Assembly (NCBI GenBank): GCA_900318395.1
Contig: ONKL01000004.1
Coordinates: 39,769-103,768, forward strand
DNA length: 64,000 bases
Origin: an uncultured Prevotella sp.
GTDB lineage: Bacteria; Bacteroidota; Bacteroidia; Bacteroidales; Bacteroidaceae
Direction: 5' to 3'
Shown: piece by piece, positions 1-8,127 of the stretch
Position numbering within the stretch: position 1 is the stretch's first letter
Layout of the letters: each line of letters opens with the position of its first letter
The notes under the pieces: model-generated
What the model saw: the letters and a program-made list of their open reading frames with translations, nothing else
The model's database searches: none
What the model was told of the DNA's origin: nothing
Made by a program: the position numbers and the translations under genes

Positions 1-712
1 TGGCAGCCACCATGACGGCAGCGCCTCCCAGCGTGAGCAGCATCGTGCGGTTCAGCAGATTGATGCGCTGGAAGATGCTTGTGAAGATGATACCTGCAAG
101 TGTCGAGAAGAACGTGGCCAGCAGGATAGGGATGAAGATGTCAGTAGGCTGAGCAGCGCCCATCTGCGCACGATACACCATAATAGAAATAGGTATCAGC
201 GTTAGTCCCGACGTGTTCAGCACGAGGAACATGATCATCGGGTTCGAGGCCGTCACCTTCAGGTCCTCGTATTCGCTGTCGCTGATCTCTCCCTTATCTT
301 TCTTAACTCTTAATTCTTCATTCTTAACTTCCTCCAGCTGTTCCATCGCCTTCAGACCCAATGGCGTAGCTGCATTGTCGAGTCCCAGCATGTTGGCTGC
401 GATGTTCATAAAGATCGAGCCCGTCACTGGGTGACCCTTGGGGATGTCAGGAAACAGCTTGACGAACACAGGGCTCAGCAGTCGAGCCAGCACGTTCACC
501 ACGCCTCCCTTCTCGCCGATCTTCATGATACCCAGCCAAAGCGCCAAAACGCCTGTCAGTCCCAGTGAGATCTCAAACGCAGTCTTCGACGACGAGAACG
601 TCGAATCCATCATGGCTGGGAACACCTCGAAGTCTCCCAGGAACACCAACTTCACCAGCGCAATCACAAACGCAATGATGAAAAATCCTACCCAAATCCA
701 ATTTAGTACCAT
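1..712 (-). CDS. Nucleoside-recognition / SpmA-SpmB type membrane protein, 3' end cut by window
   Basis: The minus-strand reading frame opens at an ATG at 712 and runs off the left edge, giving about 237 residues. The N-terminus is a hydrophobic segment (WIWVGFFIIAFVIALVKLVF). It is followed by GVLALWLGIMKIGEKGG and NMLGLDNAATPLGLKAMEQL, both characteristic of the nucleoside-recognition (Gate) family that includes spore maturation proteins SpmA and SpmB; in Bacteroidetes the two are often fused. The family is integral to the inner membrane and its substrate is unsettled. After the AATPLG motif a hydrophilic stretch (KNEELRVKKDKGE) is encoded by a low-complexity TTAAGA/GAATGAAGA repeat and looks inserted. 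Family assignment is good; function is not known. Confidence 0.8.
   Translation of the reverse strand, partial: MVLNWIWVGFFIIAFVIALVKLVFLGDFEVFPAMMDSTFSSSKTAFEISLGLTGVLALWLGIMKIGEKGGVVNVLARLLSPVFVKLFPDIPKGHPVTGSIFMNIAANMLGLDNAATPLGLKAMEQLEEVKNEELRVKKDKGEISDSEYEDLKVTASNPMIMFLVLNTSGLTLIPISIMVYRAQMGAAQPTDIFIPILLATFFSTLAGIIFTSIFQRINLLNRTMLLTLGGAAVMVAA
301..330 (-). repeat. Low-complexity repeat inside the SpmA/B-type gene
   Basis: On the coding strand this reads as GAATGAAGAATTAAGAG followed by TTAAGAAAG. Short purine-rich repeats of this kind also occur between genes here (for example after pnp at 26937). In this gene the repeat is in frame and encodes a charged loop between conserved segments. 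Confidence 0.5.
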
Positions 713-784
713 ACAGAGTGCAAAGGTACGAATAAGTAAGTGAATTTCCAAATTTATTTGGGAAATTCCGAACGGAAGTACCTT

Positions 785-820
785 AAAAAAGGGGGGCGCC
801 TGCTCCCGCAGCCGCCCCCC
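785..820 (-). terminator. Rho-independent terminator after the first LruC lipoprotein gene
   Basis: An 8-bp stem GGGGGGCG / CGCCCCCC lies between 791 and 820. Read on the minus strand it is followed by six T residues (785-790). It lies 44 bases beyond the stop codon at 864. Confidence 0.8.
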
Positions 821-863
821 GGATTAGTATCTAAGTATTCGATAAAGTATTTTCTATCATTGA

Positions 864-3149
864 TTATTTGTACCAAGAGTTGTCCTTAGCGTAAGGTGCC
901 TGCTTGCGTACATACATAGAGAACTTACCCATAGAGAGAGAGCTGTCATAGTACTTGGCATCGATACTCTCGCGCTCATCGCACCAGTCGTATGTGTTGT
1001 CGACTGCAACTTTTGCTGCTGCTTTTCCTACAGGAGCCTGAAGTTCTACCCAGACTTTTGTGCCGTTAACTAATTTATAAACCTCAACAGGAAGGTTATA
1101 GGCAACCTCTTTTACTGTATTACCATAGGTTTGAGCAACCTCCTGGCCATCTACAAGTGTATAGTTTCTTGTATCCCTGTTGGGGAATGACCATGTCTGT
1201 ATCGGTTTTGAAATACTCAGTGCTGTACCTGTATTCACTATAGTGCCTGTAGGTACACCGAATTTCTTGTGTACTTCAAAGTCATCATTGCCTGCGATTC
1301 TGAGCGGCAGCGTACCTCCTGCAGCTCGAAGGGTAATAGTGATAGTCTCCTTATCATCACTTAAGCTCACGTCGAATACAACATCATTAAAGTCGAAGTC
1401 ACCATTCTCAGAGCCCCATGTCAAGTCCTCGGCAATAATACGAACAACATCGGGATCTACTTCTTTGTTGTCGTCGCCTTTGTAGCCAGGGCTACAATCG
1501 CTGGGATCGATGCTGACAGGAGAGGTAGTAGCAGTGAAGGTGTCATTCTCGTCAGTAAAGCTGAACTTCACACTGCTGTCGTGATAATAGTAAGGCTGAG
1601 CAGGGGGATTGTTCATAGGATCCTTTGCACCCTGCTTAGAATGTTTTTCTGCATCAACATAGAGTTTGCCGAAATAAGCCATTCTAAACTGATCGTCAGT
1701 GTCCCATTTGATTTCCTTAGCTTTAATGACAGCATAGGGGTTATTCCCACTTGGGCCGTGGAAACCTAAGCCGCCACTATTCTCAGCAATAGATTGAAGG
1801 GTGTTCGTTACGCGGAGTAGTGATCGGCTACCCATATAGAAACGACCTTGTCTCCAAGTGAAAGAATTACAAAGAACTGAGGCATCACCGTTCAGTACAA
1901 ATTTACTGTCAGATTCCCAAAGTTTGAATACGCCAGTTACAGTCAACATGCAATTGTTGTAAATTTGATTGGCTTGACCTTCAATTGTGAATGAACCAGA
2001 AGTGTAAGATCCGTCGTTCATCCAACAGTCTTGGATGTTTTTAAAATAGGTATCGCCATCAATGGTTACCGTAGAATGTAATTCATTGTGAAATTTACCA
2101 CCACCGGCAAAAGACATAGACGCACCGCTCAGCGAGCCTTTATTTACAATCTCTGCAGAAGTGTTGTCAAGTGTTATTGCACCTTCAACATCCACTTCGC
2201 CTTCATTATATAGATAACTATGATTGTTTTTCAACTCAAGTTTACCATTAACTGTTATTTTCTTTCCATTCGCATTTCGGATATATGAATATTGGTTAGT
2301 ACAACTCAGATCGTTATCAACGGTAATGCTTCCTTCATTCTTAAGAGCGCAAAAGTCGTTAAGATCTAAGTTATTAACATGTATTGTGCCTCCGTCATTA
2401 TATACTTTTGCACCATTTTGAAAACTGAGTTTGTTGCCACCTTCTACGGTACTCTTGGGACTGAGGTAAAGATATGTGACAGGACTTCCGCTGTATTTGT
2501 CTGAACTGTTTTGATCGACGCCAACCCAGTTGTTGTCAAAGTTGACATTGGAATTGTTCGCAAGCTTGAGTTTCGCTTCAGGAGCAAGATATATGCTCAC
2601 CAATTGACTCAATGAACTGATTGTTAAAGTTGACTTTGAGGTAACTATGAATTTAACTCCGCCATCGCTTTGTATGGTATTGCCAGAGAATGTTACATTA
2701 CCATCCACATAAATTGTCAAATTTCTATTATCTGGTACCGAAGAGTAGTCTTTGTCTATATAAATAACATCACCATTTTGGTAATTGCCAACTCTGTCTT
2801 GAGAATAATAAAGTTTAGCTCCTAGGGCTTCTTTAGCTTCAGCAAGCGTGTTATAGAACTCTGGTTTTTGCAGGTTTGGGAGACGAATATCACTGCTAAA
2901 TGTCGGTTGTTCAGGCCTGTCATCAAACGTTCTTGTAAAAGCCCTCGTGTTAGCGATGGTGTTAGAACTATCGCCGAAACCCCACGTCTGATTTGGGGCA
3001 GGTGTGCCAAAAGCCGTTGTGAACACCTTCTCATATTGCTGGATAATGTCTTGAGAAGCTGTTTGGGCAACGTCTGTGTCGTGTGTACAGCTGGTCATCA
3101 ATCCGCCTAAAACAAGTGCGGTAGCTGCGGTCATCAAATACTTTTTCAT
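864..3149 (-). CDS. LruC/DUF4842-domain surface lipoprotein with beta-helix-like middle (761 aa)
   Basis: The N-terminus is a lipoprotein signal peptide ending in the lipobox LMTSC. An upstream in-frame TTG exists, but the ATG at 3149 (MKKYLM) matches the paralogue at 3456. Next comes the motif GTPAPNQTWGFG, which all five lipoproteins in this cluster share in some form. Residues from about 170 to 480 are rich in Asn and Gly in short beta-strand-like repeats, suggesting a right-handed beta-helix. The C-terminal third is the LruC/DUF4842 domain with the acidic core NGDFDFNDVVFDV, which resembles a metal-binding loop. It probably sits on the outer membrane. A -7 box lies at 3207-3214 and a terminator at 785-820, so it is likely monocistronic. 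The role is unknown; adhesion or matrix binding is a guess. Confidence 0.85.
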   Translation of the reverse strand: MKKYLMTAATALVLGGLMTSCTHDTDVAQTASQDIIQQYEKVFTTAFGTPAPNQTWGFGDSSNTIANTRAFTRTFDDRPEQPTFSSDIRLPNLQKPEFYNTLAEAKEALGAKLYYSQDRVGNYQNGDVIYIDKDYSSVPDNRNLTIYVDGNVTFSGNTIQSDGGVKFIVTSKSTLTISSLSQLVSIYLAPEAKLKLANNSNVNFDNNWVGVDQNSSDKYSGSPVTYLYLSPKSTVEGGNKLSFQNGAKVYNDGGTIHVNNLDLNDFCALKNEGSITVDNDLSCTNQYSYIRNANGKKITVNGKLELKNNHSYLYNEGEVDVEGAITLDNTSAEIVNKGSLSGASMSFAGGGKFHNELHSTVTIDGDTYFKNIQDCWMNDGSYTSGSFTIEGQANQIYNNCMLTVTGVFKLWESDSKFVLNGDASVLCNSFTWRQGRFYMGSRSLLRVTNTLQSIAENSGGLGFHGPSGNNPYAVIKAKEIKWDTDDQFRMAYFGKLYVDAEKHSKQGAKDPMNNPPAQPYYYHDSSVKFSFTDENDTFTATTSPVSIDPSDCSPGYKGDDNKEVDPDVVRIIAEDLTWGSENGDFDFNDVVFDVSLSDDKETITITLRAAGGTLPLRIAGNDDFEVHKKFGVPTGTIVNTGTALSISKPIQTWSFPNRDTRNYTLVDGQEVAQTYGNTVKEVAYNLPVEVYKLVNGTKVWVELQAPVGKAAAKVAVDNTYDWCDERESIDAKYYDSSLSMGKFSMYVRKQAPYAKDNSWYK

Positions 3150-3206
3150 ACTCAAATACTGTTTATTATAAATAAGCTTATTTATTAATAGTTGTCTTTA
3201 TTCGTG

Positions 3207-3214
3207 CAAAAATA
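3207..3214 (-). promoter_or_regulatory. -7 promoter box (TATTTTTG) for the 864-3149 lipoprotein gene
   Basis: The minus strand reads TATTTTTG, matching the Bacteroidetes TAnnTTTG consensus, 57 bases upstream of the ATG at 3149. Confidence 0.6.
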
Positions 3215-3300
3215 CGAAATATTTCCATACCATCCAACGATTTTGGCCTAAATTTAACAGAAATTCACGCTTAATTCACCATACTCGCCATTTGCCCTCA

Positions 3301-3359
3301 AATAAGTGCCACTTATTGCCAAATAAGGCTCCCTTATTGCACAATAAGTGCCCCTTATT
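3301..3359. repeat. Three 17-bp imperfect palindromes at exact 21-bp period
   Basis: The units AATAAGTGCCACTTATT, AATAAGGCTCCCTTATT and AATAAGTGCCCCTTATT start at 3301, 3322 and 3343. The same architecture recurs at 23144-23204. The units lie between the promoter of the 864-3149 gene and the terminator of the 3456-4772 gene. Confidence 0.8.
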
Positions 3360-3378
3360 CAACAGTGCAATTCTAGTA

Positions 3379-3418
3379 TAAAAGAAGAGGGTGGCTGCAT
3401 CGCACAACCACCCTCTTT
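3379..3418 (-). terminator. Rho-independent terminator after the second LruC lipoprotein gene
   Basis: A 10-bp stem AAGAGGGTGG / CCACCCTCTT spans 3385-3417 with a loop of about 13 bases. On the minus strand it is followed by TTCTTTTATAC. It lies about 40 bases after the stop codon at 3456. Confidence 0.75.
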
Positions 3419-3455
3419 CCTTAATTCAGTTTATATTAAGTATTTGATGTTACTC

Positions 3456-4772
3456 TTAATACCAGGAAACCTGTTTGTTCTGAACCCAAGCTGGGAAATT
3501 CTCATACTTATCTCCTATCTGCTGGCGTTCATCGCACCACTGGAATGTGGTATTTACGCAGATTTTCTGTGGAGCCTGTCCTTCTTCTGCTTTAAGAACA
3601 ACCTCTTTGGCATTCTCTGCTACTTTTACAGCTACTTGTCTAGGAGTAACACTTCCAGGGATGGTAAACTGGGCAATAGGACGAGAAGTTGTACCATTAT
3701 TCGTGTTGACCATAGTGCCAGTTTCAACACCAAGCAGTTCGTGAACTTCTTTGCTTACGCCACCAGCCTCAAGGTAAAGCGGAAGAGTACCACCTGCTGC
3801 ACGTACAGTAATCACAGTATAATCACCATTACCATCATAATGATTTAGTTTAGGACTTACGTCAAATACAACGTCATTGAAATCGAAGTCGTCAGTTGTA
3901 CCGAGGTCTTCGCAAGCTACACGAGCTGATCCTTTAAAGGTGGCAGGGCTGATACGAACAATCCAGTCGTTGAAAACCCAATCGCGATCTACCGCCATAT
4001 TAGTCCCTGGTGTACCTGTTGCATAGAAATCAAAACCAATGTAATAGTAGCCAGCAAGTGAAGGGTCAATATCTGCACCAGGTATGATGATATACTCATT
4101 ATGATCCTTGCTATCTTCTGTATTGTGGTAGCTAAAGTCAACTGTTCCACAATTAGCCATGTACATAGAACCAATGAAGCCGTGATCATTTTGTGTATTT
4201 TTTCCTGCATTGAATCTATCACTATGCTCCTGTCTTACACCACTAACGTTATTATTATAATCTTCCATGGTTCCATTTACGTAGCACTGAAAATGATTCA
4301 TGTGTTCAGGCGCATAAACGCTTCCACCATTTCCAGCTGTGTAAGTACAATCTTCGCGTGTTCCTTGATGTACATGGAAGACAAAGAAATCTGTCCAATT
4401 TACATTGACAGTGTTAACTGCATCAACTCGCTTTACACTAAACGCCTGAAGAACCTTGTCATGCTCACCATTTTCAGAATAGTCAACATTGTCGGGAATG
4501 TTGTCGAACATATCTCTCCATTGATTATGGTTGGGCACAGCTCCACGAGTGATGGAACGCGTGTTATTTTCAAACGCGTTAAATCCCCAATCCTGATTAG
4601 CTGCCGGCTGGCCGTATTTTTTAATAAAGTTATCAGAATAACTGTTTTCAGTTTTCTGAATTTCTTTCTGCTGCACGGCACCTGCGTCGTAGAGATCAGT
4701 CGACTTTGAGCAGCTTGTGAATGCAGCGAGGAATGCGATGGCTGCAACACCTGACATCAAATACTTTTTCAT
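3456..4772 (-). CDS. LruC/DUF4842-domain lipoprotein (438 aa)
   Basis: The signal peptide begins MKKYLMSG and ends in a lipobox FTSC. The shared motif GQPAANQDWGFN follows. The middle region (about residues 100-270) is homologous to the same region of the 5475-7937 protein: both have DFFV or NFFV, a His/Asn-rich stretch, a YHN segment and YIIIPG or YVIIPG followed by GFD. Residues from about 285 to the end form the LruC/DUF4842 domain, with core DDFDFNDVVFDV and RAAGGTLPLYL. The protein is predicted to be surface lipidated. It has its own -7 box (4853-4860) and terminator (3379-3418). No enzymatic motif is visible, and the ligand is unknown. Confidence 0.85.
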   Translation of the reverse strand: MKKYLMSGVAAIAFLAAFTSCSKSTDLYDAGAVQQKEIQKTENSYSDNFIKKYGQPAANQDWGFNAFENNTRSITRGAVPNHNQWRDMFDNIPDNVDYSENGEHDKVLQAFSVKRVDAVNTVNVNWTDFFVFHVHQGTREDCTYTAGNGGSVYAPEHMNHFQCYVNGTMEDYNNNVSGVRQEHSDRFNAGKNTQNDHGFIGSMYMANCGTVDFSYHNTEDSKDHNEYIIIPGADIDPSLAGYYYIGFDFYATGTPGTNMAVDRDWVFNDWIVRISPATFKGSARVACEDLGTTDDFDFNDVVFDVSPKLNHYDGNGDYTVITVRAAGGTLPLYLEAGGVSKEVHELLGVETGTMVNTNNGTTSRPIAQFTIPGSVTPRQVAVKVAENAKEVVLKAEEGQAPQKICVNTTFQWCDERQQIGDKYENFPAWVQNKQVSWY

Positions 4773-4852
4773 ACTTGTGAAATTTTAATTGTTTATATTA
4801 TGGTTAATAAATAAATTCTCTTTATTTTGCTCCATATACCATGAATCGCTTG

Positions 4853-4860
4853 CAAAGTTA
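4853..4860 (-). promoter_or_regulatory. -7 promoter box (TAACTTTG) for the 3456-4772 lipoprotein gene
   Basis: The minus strand reads TAACTTTG, 80 bases upstream of the ATG at 4772, in an AT-rich leader. Confidence 0.65.
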
Positions 4861-4986
4861 CTAAAAATTTAAATAGGTGAATAATATATGGAGTTAATAA
4901 AGGTTAACGACTTCGCAAACTTTTGAAAAATCAATTCCAAGATAGACGGAAATGCACAAAACATACACTTGTGTGCTGAAATCCGC

Positions 4987-5235
4987 TCATCCCTCCCATT
5001 TTCTTCTGAAACGCCTTTGTTGGCAGGTGTTTAGGGAGGTGAGGGATGAAAATAAACTCTCCCATATCCCTCCCATATCCCTCCCATCTTGGTGCTCAAT
5101 CAGAGCTGCTTCTTATATATAATAAGGTGTAGACGTGGGAGGGTTATGGGAGGGATAAGTGAGGGATCAAAAGCATCCCTCCCATGTTGAATGTCCTTTG
5201 CAGAAAGGGCTTTCGGAAGAAAATGGGAGGGATGA
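4987..5235. repeat. Large imperfect inverted repeat with CCCTCCCAT motifs
   Basis: The arms 4987-5018 and 5204-5235 are reverse complements with three mismatches in 32 bases. The interior carries further copies of TCCCTCCCAT and its complement (5040-5200). No convincing coding sequence lies here. It occupies most of the 700-base gap between two lipoprotein genes. Confidence 0.7.
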
Positions 5236-5268
5236 GGGATTTTTCGCGAAGAACTATTCTCGCAGCCT

Positions 5269-5334
5269 TTGGGAAGTAAGTTCGTCGTCGTTGGGAAGTA
5301 AGCTGGCTGTCGTTGGGAAGTAAGTTGGCTGTTG
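5269..5334. repeat. Three tandem 22-bp units (TTGGGAAGTAAG...)
   Basis: Units start at 5269, 5291 and 5313 and share TTGGGAAGTAAG. The 12-mer GTCGTTGGGAAG, again at 22-bp spacing, recurs on the opposite strand near 35050-35080. Confidence 0.75.
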
Positions 5335-5359
5335 TCCAATAGGGGGATAATTTTTGCGG

Positions 5360-5391
5360 CCTAACTAGGGCGCAAATTTTTCCTAGTTAGG
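5360..5391. other. Perfect 10-bp hairpin between lipoprotein genes
   Basis: CCTAACTAGG (5360-5369) and CCTAGTTAGG (5382-5391) form a perfect stem with a T-rich 12-base loop. It lies just past the terminator of the 5475-7937 gene and may be a second structural element of that transcript end. Confidence 0.5.
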
Positions 5392-5395
5392 TAGA

Positions 5396-5433
5396 TAATG
5401 AAAGAAGGGCATCTGCTCGCGCGGACGCCCTTC
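5396..5433 (-). terminator. Rho-independent terminator after the third LruC lipoprotein gene
   Basis: Stem GAAGGGC / GCCCTTC spans 5404-5433. On the minus strand it is followed by TTTCATTATC. It lies 42 bases after the stop at 5475. Confidence 0.7.
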
Positions 5434-5474
5434 GGATAGTTACAATTTTATTTTGAGGTATTTGAAAATTCGAT

Positions 5475-7937
5475 TTATTGTTTGATTTCAATCTTGCTTA
5501 ATGTAATGTTATCAAACTGTACTCTTAAACCAACTTGCATAATCTTTGCCATCTCTTCACTGCTAACAGGAATGGTGACAACTATAGGTCCGCTGTCCTT
5601 ACTTCGATCAAAGCCTTGACCATATTGAGAATCCTGGTCGGCAGAAAAGAAACTGCTAGTCCAGTCACCCCATAAGAGTGTAGCACCCCAACAATAGTGA
5701 GCATATGTTCCTGTTAATACCACGCTTGCTCCCTTCGTTCCTACAAGACCTGCATCAGAAAGTTCAGAAGGTGTAATCGGTGCTTGATAGGTGTAAGAAG
5801 TGGATGACCATTTGGTTGTCAAATTATCAGGATTGGATGGTTTTTGACTTCCATTACTCTTTGTGCGGGCGCCAGGCTCACCGAGTTGGGCTTCAGTAAT
5901 GGTTTCTCTCTCCTCGTAAGCTGTTGCATCAAGTACATTGGGCCATGACTGTTCATACAGATAGAGGGGCTGCCTCTGCTTGCTTTCTTCAGATGGATTA
6001 AGCCACTCGGCACTTTCTTCCTGTACCCAGTCTGCGAATGCAGGGTAACCCATAATCATACCGAAACGCTCCTGTACCCAAGGTGTGCCAATGGGAACCT
6101 TGAACTTCTGTGGGCAACCATCGTATTCGTTTCCACTCTGCAATGTACTTGCACCACTTTCGTGGGCAGTACCCCAGAGAACAGTAACAGGAATATCGTT
6201 GATGGATGGTGTCTCAATATCATATTTGCCTAAATATACAGGGTCATGATCGTTGTAACTGCCAAAGGCTGTCGAACTGCTTCCGACAGTGTTGATCATC
6301 GTGGTTACACCAGCATTGAATGCATCGTGTACTTCTGTGTCTTCAACCGTTGCAGCGATTGTGGCACCTGTTGCCAATAAGGCGATTTCTGCCACATATT
6401 TAGGGTTATTATGATAATTGGTCAGTTCTTTTGGTTCATGAACAAACTCTCCATTCTCCATCTTCCAGACAGGCTTTTCCTCGTCGTAGATTGGCTTACT
6501 CTCATCGTAAACGGGGACATCTGTTGTGACCTCGTGAGTAACAGTCTGAGTGTCATAAATTGGCTGGTTATTCTCGTCAAGAACAGGCTTCCCCTCTGCA
6601 TCAAGTCTCTGGACTTGTACATTCTCAGTGACAGTTGTTGTCTGATATATTATGTTGTCGTTTTCATCTTTCATTGGTTCAAACAGCGGATCGCCATTGG
6701 CATCTGTGGCTTGCTCAAATTTGAGTTGTCCTGCGAGTGGCGTGCCTTCTTCCCAAACTTCTTGAACCTTTACTTCCTGATAGAAGAAATCTTCTGTCTG
6801 CCAGATAATTGCATCAAAGACAATATCGTTAAAGTCGAAGTCATCGCGATTTGTTGAATAACTTCCACCAAGGTCTTCACAGAATACTCGTCCTGTCTCA
6901 ATGGGCGTCCAAGTGGTTTTTCTCCAGAACTGGTCTAAGCCTGAATCATCGTTGCGCTTATCTCCCTGATCAACAGTCTTGTCTGTCGTTTTTACTCCCT
7001 TCGTAATACGAACAATCCAGTCTGAATAGTAGCCGTCGGCACCACCGATGAGGTATTTCTTGCCATTGTTGACGTTGGGCAGTATAACACCCTTTGGGTC
7101 ATCAGCTGTCGTTTCTTTTACCAGATACATATTGCCGTTAACACTCAAAGTACCATTATGATCATAGGCAGCCTTGTTAGCCTCGTAGTCGAAGCCGACG
7201 AAGAACATACCTGTAACGGATGGTTCTGATGAATCCCATGCGTCGATAGTCGAACCTGGGATAATCACATACTTGTCGTTGTACTGTCTGCTATCGTCAG
7301 AGTTGTGGTATCCAAAGCAGTCGGTCTTCGAATTCTCCATCAGCGTGATGGCATCCTGGTGCTCACCGTTCTGGCTGTTGTTCTGAACGTTTATATCACC
7401 ACGGAAACTGTTGTTGTAATCGTTGATGTGATCCTCGATAGAGCCAGCGGTCAGCTTGTCCATGTGATCACTTCCTGTTACGGTGGTTAAGTTTCCGCGT
7501 AGATATGTTTCAGTAGTGTTAGCCTCCGAAGTGTTAGTTCCACCTTTATATACTTGTTGAACAAAGAAGTTCTCGTAATTAACAGAGATACCCTTGGGAT
7601 TCTGGTTCTGCTGGAAATACCTTCTAACCTTATCCTTCTGTGCTGGAGTCAGAGGATCGGGCACTTTCCAACCTTGGCTTACCCATTGGTTGGACTCCTT
7701 GTTGGCAGTACGTGTCAAGGCTTTACTCGACATTGCCATTCTTGTGGCTGCTTCCTTAGATACGAATCCCCAGTGGTGATTGGCTTGTGGGGTTCCAAAT
7801 GCCGCCTTAAATGCCTCGTTATAGGAATTGACCTTCTGGTCAGCTCCATAGACGTAATCAATTTCCTTGTCGTGGCAGCTCGTGGCTACCAAACCTGTGA
7901 TGAGTAAAACAACTCCTGATATCAAATACCTTTTCAT
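5475..7937 (-). CDS. LruC/DUF4842-domain lipoprotein, longest of the cluster (820 aa)
   Basis: The start was set at the ATG at 7937 (MKRYLISG), which gives a proper lipoprotein signal peptide ending in VATSC; an upstream in-frame start would add 40 unlikely residues. The shared motif GTPQANHHWGFV follows. The region to about residue 320 is homologous to the middle of the 3456-4772 protein. The acidic LruC core RDDFDFNDIVFDA is present, but it is followed by a long insert with repeated acidic segments (YDTQTVTHEV, PVYDESKPIYDEEKPVW). The C-terminal part beyond about residue 600 is unlike the other paralogues and may be a separate beta-sandwich. It has its own -7 box and terminator. Function unknown. 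Confidence 0.85.
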   Translation of the reverse strand: MKRYLISGVVLLITGLVATSCHDKEIDYVYGADQKVNSYNEAFKAAFGTPQANHHWGFVSKEAATRMAMSSKALTRTANKESNQWVSQGWKVPDPLTPAQKDKVRRYFQQNQNPKGISVNYENFFVQQVYKGGTNTSEANTTETYLRGNLTTVTGSDHMDKLTAGSIEDHINDYNNSFRGDINVQNNSQNGEHQDAITLMENSKTDCFGYHNSDDSRQYNDKYVIIPGSTIDAWDSSEPSVTGMFFVGFDYEANKAAYDHNGTLSVNGNMYLVKETTADDPKGVILPNVNNGKKYLIGGADGYYSDWIVRITKGVKTTDKTVDQGDKRNDDSGLDQFWRKTTWTPIETGRVFCEDLGGSYSTNRDDFDFNDIVFDAIIWQTEDFFYQEVKVQEVWEEGTPLAGQLKFEQATDANGDPLFEPMKDENDNIIYQTTTVTENVQVQRLDAEGKPVLDENNQPIYDTQTVTHEVTTDVPVYDESKPIYDEEKPVWKMENGEFVHEPKELTNYHNNPKYVAEIALLATGATIAATVEDTEVHDAFNAGVTTMINTVGSSSTAFGSYNDHDPVYLGKYDIETPSINDIPVTVLWGTAHESGASTLQSGNEYDGCPQKFKVPIGTPWVQERFGMIMGYPAFADWVQEESAEWLNPSEESKQRQPLYLYEQSWPNVLDATAYEERETITEAQLGEPGARTKSNGSQKPSNPDNLTTKWSSTSYTYQAPITPSELSDAGLVGTKGASVVLTGTYAHYCWGATLLWGDWTSSFFSADQDSQYGQGFDRSKDSGPIVVTIPVSSEEMAKIMQVGLRVQFDNITLSKIEIKQ

Positions 7938-7993
7938 TGCAACAAAATACTTAATAGACGTTACGTAACTAATTAATTGAATCGATTTGGCTG

Positions 7994-8001
7994 CAAATTT
8001 A
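7994..8001 (-). promoter_or_regulatory. -7 promoter box (TAAATTTG) for the 5475-7937 lipoprotein gene
   Basis: The minus strand reads TAAATTTG 56 bases upstream of the ATG at 7937. It is divergent from the plus-strand promoter at 8087. Confidence 0.6.
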
Positions 8002-8086
8002 CGATAAATTTTGCCAAGTTGTATCAAAATGACCGTTAAATTCTGTAAAATCTTCAAATTATTATCGGAGTGTGCGATATTTTTCG

Positions 8087-8094
8087 TAACTTTG
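8087..8094 (+). promoter_or_regulatory. -7 promoter box (TAACTTTG) for the 8128-9423 lipoprotein gene
   Basis: TAACTTTG lies 33 bases upstream of the ATG at 8128 and is a perfect match to the Bacteroidetes consensus. Confidence 0.65.
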
Positions 8095-8127
8095 ACCCCA
8101 AAATAACTCTGTTTATATAAATTTGGT

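Noticed and set aside
3348-4709. Plus-strand frames of 166 and 202 codons opposite the second lipoprotein gene
   Set aside because: Antisense to a clear lipoprotein gene with signal peptide and LruC domain; no independent motifs.
5100-5339. 79-codon minus-strand frame in the inverted-repeat patch
   Set aside because: It consists of translated repeats (CCCTCCCAT and TTGGGAAG units) and has no promoter or protein-like pattern.
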